Positions 8,485-17,539 are shown, counted from the stretch's first letter. The stretch is 56,547 bases of DNA from Spirosoma luteum DSM 19990 (GCF_000374065.1 NZ_KB893250.1:80242-136788); one strand, 5' to 3'. A program made the numbers and translations. Notes: generated from the sequence alone by a model not told the origin.

Positions 8485-9996
8485 ATGGATTACCTGAATT
8501 GTCAGAAATTTTGCCAACGGCTGGCAACAGTCATTACCCTATCCCTGCTCCTGGGTGCGTTAACGGGCTACGCCCAGTCAAAACCTGGTTCAGCCAAAGC
8601 ACCCAACGCCATTGCAGCTATCCAGGAAAGTGACATCAAACGTGACCTCTTTTCCCTGGCAGACGATCATTTCCGGGGCCGGGAAGGCGGTTCCCTAGAC
8701 GAACTGAAAGCCTCCGTCTGGATTGCCAACCAGCTCAGGGCTATGGGCCTGCAACCCGGTGGCGATGATGGCACATTCTTCCAGTTTTTTCACATCCAGC
8801 GTACCCGCATCACCGAAACCAGCCGGTTAGCCATTGGCACGCACCAGCTCGTACACGGTCAGGACGCCTTTATCCTGGCACCCGCCATTGCTTCCGTGGA
8901 TGCCCCGCTGGTGTTCGCAGGCAAAGGAACACCCGACGAACTGGCCAACATAGATATAAAAGGCAAAGCCGTAGCCCTGGAATTTTCCGGAACAGGGCCA
9001 CCCGAAATCAGCTATCGCCGGTATTTGTTCGGCACCATGAACCGCCGGGCGGCTGAACTCATCAAAGCCGGGGCACTGGCCGTGGTATGGGTATCGGACG
9101 CAGCAGCACAGTCGTATTTTGAGCGGTGGACAACGGGGCTGGAACGGGGGCGCTACGACTTACCCGGCGGGGCCAACACCCGCATTTTTTCGCAGGCTCC
9201 CACCGTCTGGCTTCCGGCCAGTGCCCTGGACTGGATCAAACAGCCCGGCCAGCAGTTTACCAACGTGGTCAACGTAGAAAGTTTTAGCTACCCGTCCGTC
9301 AACATCATCGCCAAAGCTCCCGGCACCGACCCGACGCTTAAAAACGAGTATGTACTCTACAGCACCCACCAGGACCACGACGGTGTCCGGCGGGCAGTTG
9401 CGGGTGATTCTATCTGGAACGGGGCCGACGACAATGCCAGTGGCTGCACGGCTACGATGGCTATTGGCCGGGCATTTGCCCGGAAACCAGGTAAGCGCTC
9501 GGCGCTGTTTATTTTTCACGGGGCCGAAGAACGGGGCTTGCTCGGTTCGCGGTACTACGTGGAGCACCCAACGGTACCGAAAGAATCCATCGTGGCGGTA
9601 TTGAATGCCGAAATGATTGGCCGGAATGACCCCGACAGCGCGGCCATTCTGGGTCAGCAAGTACCCCACCGCAACTCGACCGAGCTGGTCAATACCGCGC
9701 TGGCCTACAATCAATCGGAAGCGCATTTTAAACTCGACACCCTCTGGGACAAACCGGATCACCCCGAAGGCTGGTATTTCCGCTCCGACCACCTGCCCTA
9801 CGCCCGCGCCGGGGTGCCCGCCATTGCATTCACCACCCTGCTCCACGCGGATTACCACACCCCAAAAGACGAGCCCGACCGTATCAACACGGCCAAAGTG
9901 ACGCGTATTGCCCGCTGGATGTACCTCACCGGCTGGGACATTGCCAACCGGCCTGACCGTATAAAAGTAGACCCCGGATTTAAGCTGGAGCGTTAA
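8485..9996 (+). CDS. M28 family zinc aminopeptidase, exported
   Basis: 503 residues. A signal sequence is present (TVITLSLLLGALTGYAQS). A PA-type domain occupies the middle (residues ~120-250, with KGKAVALEF and GALAVVWVSDA). The M28 zinc ligands follow in order: STHQDH, GADDNASG, HGAEERGLLGS, MIGRND, and a final His in LLHADYHTPKDEPD. The family releases N-terminal amino acids from peptides. A TAGATTTG element lies upstream. Divergent pairing with the M20 peptidase suggests a peptide-utilisation locus. Assignment is firm; cleavage specificity is not known. Confidence 0.92.
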   Translation: MDYLNCQKFCQRLATVITLSLLLGALTGYAQSKPGSAKAPNAIAAIQESDIKRDLFSLADDHFRGREGGSLDELKASVWIANQLRAMGLQPGGDDGTFFQFFHIQRTRITETSRLAIGTHQLVHGQDAFILAPAIASVDAPLVFAGKGTPDELANIDIKGKAVALEFSGTGPPEISYRRYLFGTMNRRAAELIKAGALAVVWVSDAAAQSYFERWTTGLERGRYDLPGGANTRIFSQAPTVWLPASALDWIKQPGQQFTNVVNVESFSYPSVNIIAKAPGTDPTLKNEYVLYSTHQDHDGVRRAVAGDSIWNGADDNASGCTATMAIGRAFARKPGKRSALFIFHGAEERGLLGSRYYVEHPTVPKESIVAVLNAEMIGRNDPDSAAILGQQVPHRNSTELVNTALAYNQSEAHFKLDTLWDKPDHPEGWYFRSDHLPYARAGVPAIAFTTLLHADYHTPKDEPDRINTAKVTRIARWMYLTGWDIANRPDRIKVDPGFKLER

Positions 9997-10000
9997 ATCG

Positions 10001-10080
10001 GTTTACGGTTTAAAGTTTACGGTTGGCTGACGTGCTAGCGTGTAGATGCGTCGGCCAACTGTAAACTTCAAACCGTAGAC
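10001..10080. repeat. Intergenic inverted repeat, GTTTACGG family (copy 1)
   Basis: Arms 10001-10032 and 10049-10080 are complementary in 28 of 32 positions around a 16-base loop. The inner part of the left arm reads ttggctgacg, a core shared with copies at 26322, 42292 and 43887. The right arm overlaps the last 13 bases of the VF530 coding sequence. Confidence 0.8.
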
Positions 10081-10280
10081 AAATACAGCTCCTCTACCTG
10101 CTTTCTGGCCCAATCGGTTTTGCGCAGAAACGTCAGGCTTGATTTGATGCTGGGGTCGTTCAGGAAGCAGTTGATTCTGATGCGCTGGCCTAGCTCATCC
10201 CAACCGAAATGATCAACCAGTTCGGTTAAAATGGCTTCCAGTGTTTTACCGTGAAGTGGGTTATTGGGTTGCGGATTCAT
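10068..10280 (-). CDS. VF530-type DNA-binding protein (DUF2132)
   Basis: 70 residues. The sequence [49 protein letters not shown] and VEELYL matches the small VF530/DUF2132 family almost end to end. The family has a helical fold reported to bind DNA; its cellular role is unclear. The last codons and stop (10068-10080) lie inside the right arm of an intergenic inverted repeat, so the C-terminal residues after LYL may derive from the repeat. It converges with the M28 gene and is monocistronic. Confidence 0.9.
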   Translation of the reverse strand: MNPQPNNPLHGKTLEAILTELVDHFGWDELGQRIRINCFLNDPSIKSSLTFLRKTDWARKQVEELYLSTV

Positions 10281-10401
10281 GCTGTAAAGTATGGGTAAAT
10301 GTAGTTTTAGTTATTATTTTATCGCTGTTGGCAAAACAATTGCAGTGAACAAACATCCGGGCACAACCTTTCTTTTTCGAAACAAAATACCGTAAGCCTG
10401 C

Positions 10402-10409
10402 TACCTTTG
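10402..10409 (+). promoter_or_regulatory. Bacteroidota -7 element of MGH1-like gene
   Basis: TACCTTTG is an exact match to TAnnTTTG. A start of transcription near 10415 would give a leader of about 55 bases to ATG 10472. Confidence 0.5.
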
Positions 10410-10471
10410 GTGTATGTGCCTGCCAGGTGACTAACCCCCATCAACCAGCCGGGTTGATATTCCTGAAAATT

Positions 10472-13138
10472 ATGTCTACTGCCGAACGCGAACGAATTTA
10501 CGAACGAGCCGATAACAAAGGCTGGAAAAAGTGGGGTCCTTACTTATCCGAGCGTGCCTGGGGTACTGTACGGGAAGATTATAGTCCCTACGGCGATGCC
10601 TGGAATTTCGTATCGCACGAGATGGCCCGCTCCCGCGCCTACCGCTGGGGTGAAGAAGGGATTGGCGGCATTTCTGACAACAAGGGGAACATTTGCTTTG
10701 CCCTGGGTTTCTGGAATCATAAAGATAATATCATCAAGGAACGGTTGTTTGGCCTGTCGGGGCCGGAGGGAAACCACGGCGAAGACGTAAAGGAACTGTA
10801 CTATTACCTGGATAGTACCCCTACGCACTCGTACATGAAAATGCTGTACAAGTACCCACAGCAGGATTTTCCCTATAACCGGCTGGTCATCGAATCCATG
10901 CGCCGGAGCCGACAGGAGCCGGAGTTTGAACTGACCGATACCGGCATTTTCGATCAGGATGAATATTTCGATATTTTTATCGAATACGCCAAAGCTGATC
11001 AAAATGACTGGTTGGTAACCGTTACGGCTCACAACCGGTCTGAAAAAGACGCGCCCCTTACGCTGTTGCCAACTATCTGGTTCCGTAATACATGGGCGTG
11101 GGGGTACGAGCAGTATAACATTCGGCCCATGCTGCACGGCATTGCCAATAACCAGATTGAGGTCAACCATAAGCAGTTAGGAAAGTACAAGCTCTACTGC
11201 GAAAATGCGGATGCTCTGCTTTTTTGCGACAACGATACTAACACAGAACAGCTGTACGGTCGTCCCAACGTATCGAAGTATACCAAAGATGGTATCAACA
11301 ATTTCATCACCTCGGGGGGTAAAAAATCGTTTGTCAATCCTAATCAGATTGGTACGAAGGCCTCCGCGCTCTATAAACGTACGGTTCCGGCAAAAGGGAG
11401 TGTGAGTATACGACTCCGCTTCAGCGATCAAACGCAACTGGCGCAGCCTTTCGCCAGCTTTGCGTCTATTCACGACGAGCGATTGAAAGAGGCAAATCTC
11501 TTTTATGCTGAACTACAGAAAAACGTTATCGACCCGGAATTACAGGCCATACAGCGGCAGGCCTATGCCGGTATGCTCTGGAACAAACAGTTTTATTATT
11601 ACAATGTAAATGAGTGGCTGAAAGGTGATCCCAAGATGCCGGTTCCGTTTCAGGGACGCGTGTACGCCCGCAATGAAGGCTGGCGGCACATGTACACGGC
11701 CAACATCATCTCCATGCCCGACAAGTGGGAATATCCCTGGTTTGCGGCCTGGGACCTGGCCTTCCACACCCTCACGCTGGCCCGGCTGGACCCTCACTTT
11801 GCCAAACGACAACTGGCGGTTATTCTGCGGGAATACTACATGCACCCCAACGGCCAGATTCCGGCCTACGAATGGAATTTTGGCGATGTAAACCCACCCG
11901 TTCACGCCTGGGCTACCTGGCAGGTGTATGAAATTGACCGCGACCTGAATGGGGTTGGCGACATTAATTTTCTGGAACGGATTTTCCATAAGCTGCTGCT
12001 AAACTTTACGTGGTGGGTCAACCAGAAAGACGTTTCGGGAAATAATATTTTTGGCGGTGGGTTCCTGGGGCTGGACAACATTGGGGTATTCGACCGGAGT
12101 CAGCCGTTACCGATGGGCGGGCGCATTGAGCAGGCCGACGGTACGGGCTGGATGGCCATGTATACCCTGAATATGCTGCGTATTGCCTGCGAGATTTCGC
12201 TCACGCGCCCCAGTTACCAGGATATGGCCAGTAAGTTCTTCGAGCACTTCCTGCACATTGCCTCTGCCATGAACAACCTGGGTCGGCAAAATATCAGCCT
12301 CTGGGATGAAGTAGACCAGTTCTACTACGATGTGCTGCACATGCCCGACAATAACGCCCGACTGCTTAAAATCCGGTCGATGGTAGGATTGATTCCACTT
12401 TTTGCCGTTGAAATTCTGGACGAAGAGCTATTGTCCAAACTGCCCGCTTTCAAACGCCGGGTGGAGTGGGTACTTACCAACCGCCCGGACCTGGCTTCGC
12501 TGGTGTCGCGCTGGCACGAGCCGGGCAAGGGAGAAACGCACCTGCTGAGCCTGTTGCGCGGTCACCGGATGAAAATGATTCTGAAACGGATGTTCGATGA
12601 AACCGAGTTTCTGTCCGATTATGGTATCCGGGCATTATCGAAATTTCACGAAAACACCCCGTATCAGTTTGAACTGAACAGTGAAGTGTATCAGGTACGC
12701 TACGTACCCGCCGAATCGGAGATGAGCATGTTTGGCGGTAATTCCAACTGGCGCGGCCCTATCTGGTTCCCGGTTAACTTTCTGCTGATGGACTCCTTAT
12801 TGAAATTCTACCAATACTACGGCGATGATTTTGAGGTCGAGTACCCAACCAACTCGGGGCACATTATGAGCGTAAAAGATGCCGTCATGCTGGTTATAGA
12901 GCGACTCTTCAATATTTTCCGGCGTGATGCCACCGGAAAAGTAGCCGCGTATGGCGACGACAAAAAGATGCAGGATGACCCGAATTTCCAGGGCCTCTAC
13001 CTGTTCTACGAATATTTCAATGGCGACACGGGCATGGGGCTGGGGGCCAGTCACCAAACGGGCTGGACGGGCCTGATTGCCGACCTGATCGAATACTGGT
13101 ACAAATTCAAGAATCAGGAAGTGCTGGCGGATAAATAA
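10472..13138 (+). CDS. MGH1-like glycoside hydrolase (GH63-related glucosidase)
   Basis: 888 residues from ATG 10472; an upstream in-frame GTG at 10427 is less likely because the conserved family N-terminus (ERADNKGWKKWGPYLSERAWGTVREDYSPYGDAWNF) begins directly after ATG 10472. No signal peptide, so probably cytoplasmic. Features of an (alpha/alpha)6 glucosidase are present: FAAWDLAFHTLTLARLDP, PNGQIPAYEWNFGDVNPPVHAWA, WDEVDQFYYD, GGNSNWRGPIWFPVNFLL and HQTGWTGLIADLI. Related GH63 enzymes act on alpha-glucosides such as mannosylglycerate or glucosylglycerate; the substrate here is not shown. A near-perfect -7 element precedes it and a strong terminator follows. Confidence 0.88.
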   Translation: MSTAERERIYERADNKGWKKWGPYLSERAWGTVREDYSPYGDAWNFVSHEMARSRAYRWGEEGIGGISDNKGNICFALGFWNHKDNIIKERLFGLSGPEGNHGEDVKELYYYLDSTPTHSYMKMLYKYPQQDFPYNRLVIESMRRSRQEPEFELTDTGIFDQDEYFDIFIEYAKADQNDWLVTVTAHNRSEKDAPLTLLPTIWFRNTWAWGYEQYNIRPMLHGIANNQIEVNHKQLGKYKLYCENADALLFCDNDTNTEQLYGRPNVSKYTKDGINNFITSGGKKSFVNPNQIGTKASALYKRTVPAKGSVSIRLRFSDQTQLAQPFASFASIHDERLKEANLFYAELQKNVIDPELQAIQRQAYAGMLWNKQFYYYNVNEWLKGDPKMPVPFQGRVYARNEGWRHMYTANIISMPDKWEYPWFAAWDLAFHTLTLARLDPHFAKRQLAVILREYYMHPNGQIPAYEWNFGDVNPPVHAWATWQVYEIDRDLNGVGDINFLERIFHKLLLNFTWWVNQKDVSGNNIFGGGFLGLDNIGVFDRSQPLPMGGRIEQADGTGWMAMYTLNMLRIACEISLTRPSYQDMASKFFEHFLHIASAMNNLGRQNISLWDEVDQFYYDVLHMPDNNARLLKIRSMVGLIPLFAVEILDEELLSKLPAFKRRVEWVLTNRPDLASLVSRWHEPGKGETHLLSLLRGHRMKMILKRMFDETEFLSDYGIRALSKFHENTPYQFELNSEVYQVRYVPAESEMSMFGGNSNWRGPIWFPVNFLLMDSLLKFYQYYGDDFEVEYPTNSGHIMSVKDAVMLVIERLFNIFRRDATGKVAAYGDDKKMQDDPNFQGLYLFYEYFNGDTGMGLGASHQTGWTGLIADLIEYWYKFKNQEVLADK

Positions 13139-13139
13139 C

Positions 13140-13180
13140 AAAATCAACAAGCCGGGTCTGAGACCCGGCTTGTTGATTTT
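13140..13180 (+). terminator. Strong terminator after MGH1-like gene
   Basis: A 20-bp perfect stem (13140-13159 with 13161-13180) around one unpaired base, followed by T residues on the plus strand and preceded by an A-run. It can serve both the MGH1-like gene and the convergent OsmC gene at 13198. Confidence 0.88.
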
Positions 13181-13197
13181 TAAACCAAAAACGCGGA

Positions 13198-13677
13198 TTA
13201 ACCCTTGTCCCGAACCCGGCAGGTTGGGCTATGGCGTACCGGGAAATTACAGGAGTTGGCAATAAAGCATACCTGGTTGGCCTGATGGTGTAATGCATTG
13301 GCTTTATCCACCATCCATGCTTCCGTTACGACCACGGTCGGGTTCAGCGTAACCTCCGTGAACTGCCCACTCCCATCCGGCGTTTCGGCCATTGTACCAG
13401 TCGCATTATCCTCGTACGCTACAACCACAATCCCCGCCACCGCGCACATGTGCAGGTACGACAGCATGTGGCAACTGGACAACGCAGCCACTAGCAACTC
13501 CTCCGGATTGTAGCGCGTCCGGTCGCCCCGAAAGGCCGGGTCCGAAGAGGCCGGTATATCTGGCTTGTTCCCGACCGAAATACGGTGGCTTCGTTCGTAA
13601 GACCGGTACGAAGCTGTCCCTTCGCCGGTATTGCCGGTCCATTCGATGGTCAGTGCGTACTGATGCTGTTTCGTCAT
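13198..13677 (-). CDS. OsmC/Ohr family peroxide-reducing protein
   Basis: 159 residues. The two redox Cys of the family are Cys69 (AALSSCHMLSYLH) and Cys143 (NSCNFPV), and the segment RYNPEELLVAALSSCHM is diagnostic. OsmC/Ohr proteins reduce organic hydroperoxides as dimers using a Cys pair. The ending CNFPVRHSPTCRV and the long YxHxV variation place it with the 'OsmC family protein' subgroup rather than Ohr. It follows the acetyltransferase gene on the same strand by 16 bp, so it is probably the last gene of the 14823-13198 unit. Confidence 0.9.
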   Translation of the reverse strand: MTKQHQYALTIEWTGNTGEGTASYRSYERSHRISVGNKPDIPASSDPAFRGDRTRYNPEELLVAALSSCHMLSYLHMCAVAGIVVVAYEDNATGTMAETPDGSGQFTEVTLNPTVVVTEAWMVDKANALHHQANQVCFIANSCNFPVRHSPTCRVRDKG

Positions 13678-13693
13678 AATTTATTGTGAGGGA

Positions 13694-14203
13694 TCAGGCA
13701 GGGCCGGTTTGCAAAAATAGCACCATCTGTTCTTCATCATAATAGGCATCCCCGTCTTTAATCCCCCGTTTTTCGTGCGCGAATACGGTAAAACCAAGCG
13801 ACGCATACAGCCGTTTTGCCGCGTAATTAGTGGCAACAACGGTGAGGTTTATCTGCTCGATGCTACCTAGTTCAAGTACGCGCTTTATCACCTCGTTCAT
13901 CAACAGTCGTCCGTAGCCGCAACCGCTGTACTGAGCCGATATGTACATCCTGAAAAGCAATCCTTTATGCCGAACTTTTTCGCGATTTCTTCCTTCCCGC
14001 TCAAAGCTCACCACACCCGCCAGCTCATTCGTCTCTGTCAGCAAACCCAGGGTAAAACTATCAGGCTGTCCGGTGGTTGGGAAGGGTTCGCGGGCTTCAT
14101 CGGCGGGGCTGATGCGGAAACAGTCGCGGTGCTGAACTAGGCCACTGGTGAAGGTGGTTTTGTACTGAACCTGATCGGTAACGGTCAATTCTACGATAGT
14201 CAT
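13694..14203 (-). CDS. GNAT family N-acetyltransferase
   Basis: 169 residues. The GNAT core is visible: LAGVVSFEREGR (beta4), LLFRMYISAQYSGCGYGRLLMNEVIKRV (the acetyl-CoA loop, Q/RxxGxG/A as YSGCGYG), INLTVVATNYAAKRLYASLGFTVFAHEKRGIK. Acceptor substrate unknown. Its ATG overlaps the stop of the upstream PNPOx-like gene by four bases (ATGA), indicating translational coupling, and the OsmC gene follows 16 bp on. Confidence 0.88.
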   Translation of the reverse strand: MTIVELTVTDQVQYKTTFTSGLVQHRDCFRISPADEAREPFPTTGQPDSFTLGLLTETNELAGVVSFEREGRNREKVRHKGLLFRMYISAQYSGCGYGRLLMNEVIKRVLELGSIEQINLTVVATNYAAKRLYASLGFTVFAHEKRGIKDGDAYYDEEQMVLFLQTGPA

Positions 14204-14823
14204 GCCAGATAATCCGGTAGGGGTACGGCCGTTGTATCTTCTCTGGGAACGGGTGTTAATCGTACAGTTTGCAACGGCACCACGCCCGACCAGGTGGGCA
14301 AATTCATGTCTTCGGGGTCATCATTAGGGCCACCAGCGCGAATTTTGGCAGAGGCTTCGGCCAGTGAAAAACGCAATACCGTCGTCTTTCGCATTTCACT
14401 AGTTGTAGTAGGCCGCAGGTCGTCCCACCGGCCGGGTATAAGGTGGTCGGTAATCAGGGCAAGCGCGTTCATTTGCTCGGTTTCATCCGTCACCTTTTCT
14501 GCATTGGCGAAGATAACCACCGACCGATAGTTTACTGAGTGATGAAAAGCCGATTTTGCCAGGACCAGTCCATCGGCCAGCATAACGGTAATACAAACCG
14601 GTGCCCCGTTTTCAATGGCCCGGATAAAGTGACTCCCTACCGAACCATGAATGTACAGGCTGTTCTCTTGCCGGGCGAAGGCCGTAGGAATCGCCATCGG
14701 TTGCCCATCAACGGAAAAGCTTACGGTGCAAAAAAGGGCTTCGTCCAGAATGGAATGGATGGTTGTTTCATCGTAGTGGGCGCGTTTGGCCAACCGGCTG
14801 GGGGTTGTACGGGACGTTTGCAT
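14200..14823 (-). CDS. Pyridoxamine 5'-phosphate oxidase-like FMN-binding protein
   Basis: 207 residues. Family marks are RAHYDETTIHSILDEALFCTVSFSVDGQPMAIPTAF, SLYIHGSVGSHFIRAIENGAPVCITVMLADGLVLAKSAFHHSVNYRSVVIFA, typical of the 'pyridoxamine 5'-phosphate oxidase family' split-barrel flavoproteins related to NimA. True PdxH activity is unlikely from the family branch. It diverges from a MocR regulator with an inverted repeat in the shared promoter, an arrangement common for MocR-controlled targets. It forms an operon with the GNAT and OsmC genes. Confidence 0.87.
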   Translation of the reverse strand: MQTSRTTPSRLAKRAHYDETTIHSILDEALFCTVSFSVDGQPMAIPTAFARQENSLYIHGSVGSHFIRAIENGAPVCITVMLADGLVLAKSAFHHSVNYRSVVIFANAEKVTDETEQMNALALITDHLIPGRWDDLRPTTTSEMRKTTVLRFSLAEASAKIRAGGPNDDPEDMNLPTWSGVVPLQTVRLTPVPREDTTAVPLPDYLA

Positions 14824-14860
14824 AGGATTCGCTGATTTAGACTACAAATGTCGTTCTTTG

Positions 14861-14905
14861 CCGGACTAGCAGAACCGTCCGATTTCAAGATAACAGCTAG
14901 TCCGG
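14861..14905. promoter_or_regulatory. Spaced 10-bp inverted repeat, candidate MocR operator
   Basis: CCGGACTAGC at 14861-14870 and GCTAGTCCGG at 14896-14905 are perfect complements separated by 25 bp, so the half-sites are 35 bp apart centre to centre. They lie in the 84-bp region between the divergent PNPOx-like gene (start 14823) and the MocR gene (start 14908). The second half-site abuts the MocR start codon, fitting autorepression. Function is inferred from position. Confidence 0.5.
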
Positions 14906-14907
14906 TT

Positions 14908-16398
14908 ATGGTCCCCTTCAAATCACTTATTCAGGTCGACAGGTCATTGAGTACGCCCGTATTTTTGCAGGTAAGCGACCAGCTTGGTTTGCTCATTCAG
15001 CGGGGAATGCTCCTACCCGGTCAGCGGTTACCCGGTTCCCGCCAGTTGGCTACGCTGCTGGAACTAAACCGACAAACAATCGTAGCGGCTTATGATGAAG
15101 GCTTAGCGCAGGGCTGGCTCGAAAGCCAGTCGGGCAGTGGCACGTACGTAGCCGCGCATTTTCCCGAAGTCAGGCCGCAGCCGCTGGCACTGGGAGACAA
15201 CCCACTCCGGAACAAACCGATAAGCAGTCAACCTGGTTACCCGGTCGAATCAACGGCTTTTCTACATCGTCCCGTCCTGACTCAGTCGGCGGGGTTACGA
15301 CTGGATGATGGCCTTCCCGATATCCGACTGGCACCGATGGATGAGCTAAGCCGTGCTTACCGGTCGTATTTTAGGTGGGGCAATCCGCAGGCACACTTCG
15401 GCTACGGCGATACCAAAGGGCATCCACTGCTGCGCGAACAGCTCTCGCTGCACCTGAACGAAACGAGGGGCCTGCACACTGTACCAGACAATATTCTCAT
15501 CACGCGCGGCAGTATTATGGGCCTGCACCTCACCTGTCAGATACTCCTCCGACCGGGCGATATCGTTGTGACGGGTGAAACGACCTGGGCGGGTGCAACC
15601 ATGAATATCCAGAAAACGGGCGCATTACTAAAAACCGTACCCGTCGACCGGTATGGGATGGATGTTGATGCACTGGCGGATCTTTGTCAAAGAAACAGGA
15701 TTCGGCTGGTATTCGTGAATCCCCACCATCACTACCCCACCACAGTAACGCTCCGGGCCGACCGGCGTATACGGTTGCTGCAACTGGCGGAACAGTACGG
15801 TTTTGCCATTCTGGAAGATGATTACGATTATGATTTTCATTACCTGAGACGCCCCATCCTGCCCCTGGCCAGTGCCGACCGGCAGGGCATGGTCGTGTAT
15901 GTAGGGTCGCTTACCAAGTCGGTGGCACCCGCGTTTAGGGTGGGCTATGTGGTAGCACCCACGTCGTTGATTGACGAGCTGGCCCGGCTTCGGCGCATCA
16001 TCGACCGGCAGGGCGACCCAATGCTTGAGTTTGCCATTGGGCAGTTGTTCAAAACGGGTGAGTTGAAACGTCACTTCCGGAAAGCGTTACGCACGTACCA
16101 CGCCCGGCGGGACTACTTCTGCGACCTGCTGACCAGCGAATTACCTGATACCGTACAGTTTACCAAACCCGATGGGGGCATGGCCGTCTGGGCTACGTTC
16201 AATCCGACCGTAAACATGGAACAACTGGCCCGGCAGGCATCTACTAAGGGGCTTTATATGGCAAGCGGGCAGTCGCACAACCCGACTGGTCAGCAACTGA
16301 ATGGAACCCGCCTGGGATTTGCCTCCAGCACGGAGGATGAGCTGGAGCAAAGTGTACTAATCCTGAAAAAGCTGCTTTCTAAAGGCTCTATTCGTTGA
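14908..16398 (+). CDS. MocR-type GntR/aminotransferase transcription regulator
   Basis: 496 residues from ATG 14908; an upstream in-frame ATG at 14848 would add 20 unconserved residues and run through the inverted repeat, so the later start is preferred. Residues ~5-75 are a GntR winged helix (PVFLQVSDQLGLLIQRGMLLPGQRLPGSRQLATLLELNRQTIVAAYDEGLAQGWLES). The rest is a fold-type I aminotransferase domain with LEDDYDYDFHY and the PLP lysine in VGSLTKSVAPAFRVGYVVAP. MocR proteins sense PLP or an amine and control neighbouring genes, here most likely the divergent PNPOx-like operon. Confidence 0.9.
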   Translation: MVPFKSLIQVDRSLSTPVFLQVSDQLGLLIQRGMLLPGQRLPGSRQLATLLELNRQTIVAAYDEGLAQGWLESQSGSGTYVAAHFPEVRPQPLALGDNPLRNKPISSQPGYPVESTAFLHRPVLTQSAGLRLDDGLPDIRLAPMDELSRAYRSYFRWGNPQAHFGYGDTKGHPLLREQLSLHLNETRGLHTVPDNILITRGSIMGLHLTCQILLRPGDIVVTGETTWAGATMNIQKTGALLKTVPVDRYGMDVDALADLCQRNRIRLVFVNPHHHYPTTVTLRADRRIRLLQLAEQYGFAILEDDYDYDFHYLRRPILPLASADRQGMVVYVGSLTKSVAPAFRVGYVVAPTSLIDELARLRRIIDRQGDPMLEFAIGQLFKTGELKRHFRKALRTYHARRDYFCDLLTSELPDTVQFTKPDGGMAVWATFNPTVNMEQLARQASTKGLYMASGQSHNPTGQQLNGTRLGFASSTEDELEQSVLILKKLLSKGSIR

Positions 16399-16419
16399 CT
16401 GACCTTACTGGATTGGTAA

Positions 16420-16441
16420 AACTAAAACCCGTTTTCTAGTT
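16420..16441. terminator. Candidate bidirectional hairpin at convergent gene ends
   Basis: AACTA-AAAC pairs with GTTTT-TAGTT around a two-base loop with one bulge. It lies between the MocR stop (16398) and overlaps the stop of the convergent membrane-protein gene (16436). An AT-rich flank supports weak termination. Confidence 0.4.
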
Positions 16442-17197
16442 AAAAATGCGGCCCAGTAATATGGATAGCGCAAAAAAACCACCTAACAGAAATAAAGCAC
16501 GTACATACGTTCGCTTTCGTTCAAGTCGGTTCATCTGCTTCCAGGGCTTGACGACTTTACCAAAAGCACGACTCAGCAGGAAGAAACTACCCGCCAATAT
16601 ACCCGTACCCAAGAGAGCAACGACGAAAGCAAATGCGCCATTTCCAGCGCAGGCCAGATTACAGGCCAGCCCAACTGCGTAACCGCTCAGTATAATACCC
16701 AGCAGGAACAGTAGTACAAACCCCACTCGCTTGCCCGCCTGATTACCAACGGGCTGCTCGTTTATCACCGTTCGTTCTTCGTAATAAGCCGGGTTTGTAG
16801 ACCGGGCATCCTTCGGACGTACGAGCGTGTCCGACCGCATGATTATTTCTCTACTACCCCATGCGGTATGGCTGGCAGTGGGGGTTTGAACACCAGAAGC
16901 CCATAATCCACCCAGCAGGACGAACAGGAAAAAGTTGGTCATGAATGCCCCAAACAGCCACCTTCGTCCGACCCAATAAGGCATGCTAGCTACCCGTGCC
17001 GATTGGGTTTGCAGGAAGAATGCCCCGGTCAGTAACCCGGCAACCGAAAGTAGCAACCCGCCTTCAGACCAGTCGTCCAGCAGATTCATACCCAGCAACA
17101 GGCCATTGACCGCGTTACCGACTTCGCATATTACTAATAACAGAATAGCCGTACGGGTGTGGCGGCTGGCCCAGCGGGAGATATTTTTCATGGACAA
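16436..17197 (-). CDS. Integral membrane protein of unknown function
   Basis: 253 residues; a second ATG two codons in (17191) is an equally good start. Hydrophobic segments fall near residues 15-37, 46-63, 81-101, 157-179, 185-208 and 231-250, with a soluble loop about 105-155 that is rich in charged residues and contains repeated Arg/Tyr. The segment ACNLACAGNGAFAF in the fifth helix region has two Cys. I do not recognise the family. It is preceded on the same strand by nothing close (the next gene upstream is convergent), so it looks monocistronic. Confidence 0.7.
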   Translation of the reverse strand: MSMKNISRWASRHTRTAILLLVICEVGNAVNGLLLGMNLLDDWSEGGLLLSVAGLLTGAFFLQTQSARVASMPYWVGRRWLFGAFMTNFFLFVLLGGLWASGVQTPTASHTAWGSREIIMRSDTLVRPKDARSTNPAYYEERTVINEQPVGNQAGKRVGFVLLFLLGIILSGYAVGLACNLACAGNGAFAFVVALLGTGILAGSFFLLSRAFGKVVKPWKQMNRLERKRTYVRALFLLGGFFALSILLGRIFN

Positions 17198-17270
17198 CTC
17201 ATCAGGTGAACAGGCTTTGAAAGCAACTCAGTCTGACAAGTTTAGGAGAAAAAGAGGGTAGTAACAAGGA

Positions 17271-17534
17271 TTACTGAGTAGTCGGTACCCACGCCCGGTA
17301 CGCTGCCCGCATGCAAATGGCGCAAGGCCGAAAACCCTGGGTCATTGCCTCTGCTGCATCGCGAAAAAATACCCGATTGTCCGTTTTCATCCGTTTCCCG
17401 GCCCGGCAATTCAGACGGCCATATATTTTTCCGGGGGCATGGCCAGCCAGCGTAATATTACCACTTCGTTTCAGTCTGGCCAATGCTTTTACCTGAGTGT
17501 AACGAGTTGGTCCCAGGTCAGTATGTTTTACCAT
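17271..17534 (-). CDS. Stand-alone Ada-type metal-binding domain protein
   Basis: 87 residues. The second half, IYGRLNCRAGKRMKTDNRVFF..AAEAMTQGFRPCAICM, resembles the zinc-binding methyl-acceptor domain of Ada (GxYxCRPSC, ENVxFF, AxxxGFRPCxxC), but with three Cys and a Lys (CRAGK) where Ada's second ligand Cys stands. It is the third gene of a tight operon behind the 2OG oxygenase (5 bp gap) and the AraC-MGMT fusion, which suggests an alkylation-damage role. Whether it can bind zinc or accept a methyl group with this ligand change is unknown. Confidence 0.75.
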   Translation of the reverse strand: MVKHTDLGPTRYTQVKALARLKRSGNITLAGHAPGKIYGRLNCRAGKRMKTDNRVFFRDAAEAMTQGFRPCAICMRAAYRAWVPTTQ

Positions 17535-17539
17535 CCAGC

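Noticed and set aside
9160..9858. 232-codon minus-strand frame opposite the M28 peptidase
   Set aside because: Antisense to zinc-ligand motifs of a complete peptidase; composition typical of a reverse-strand shadow.
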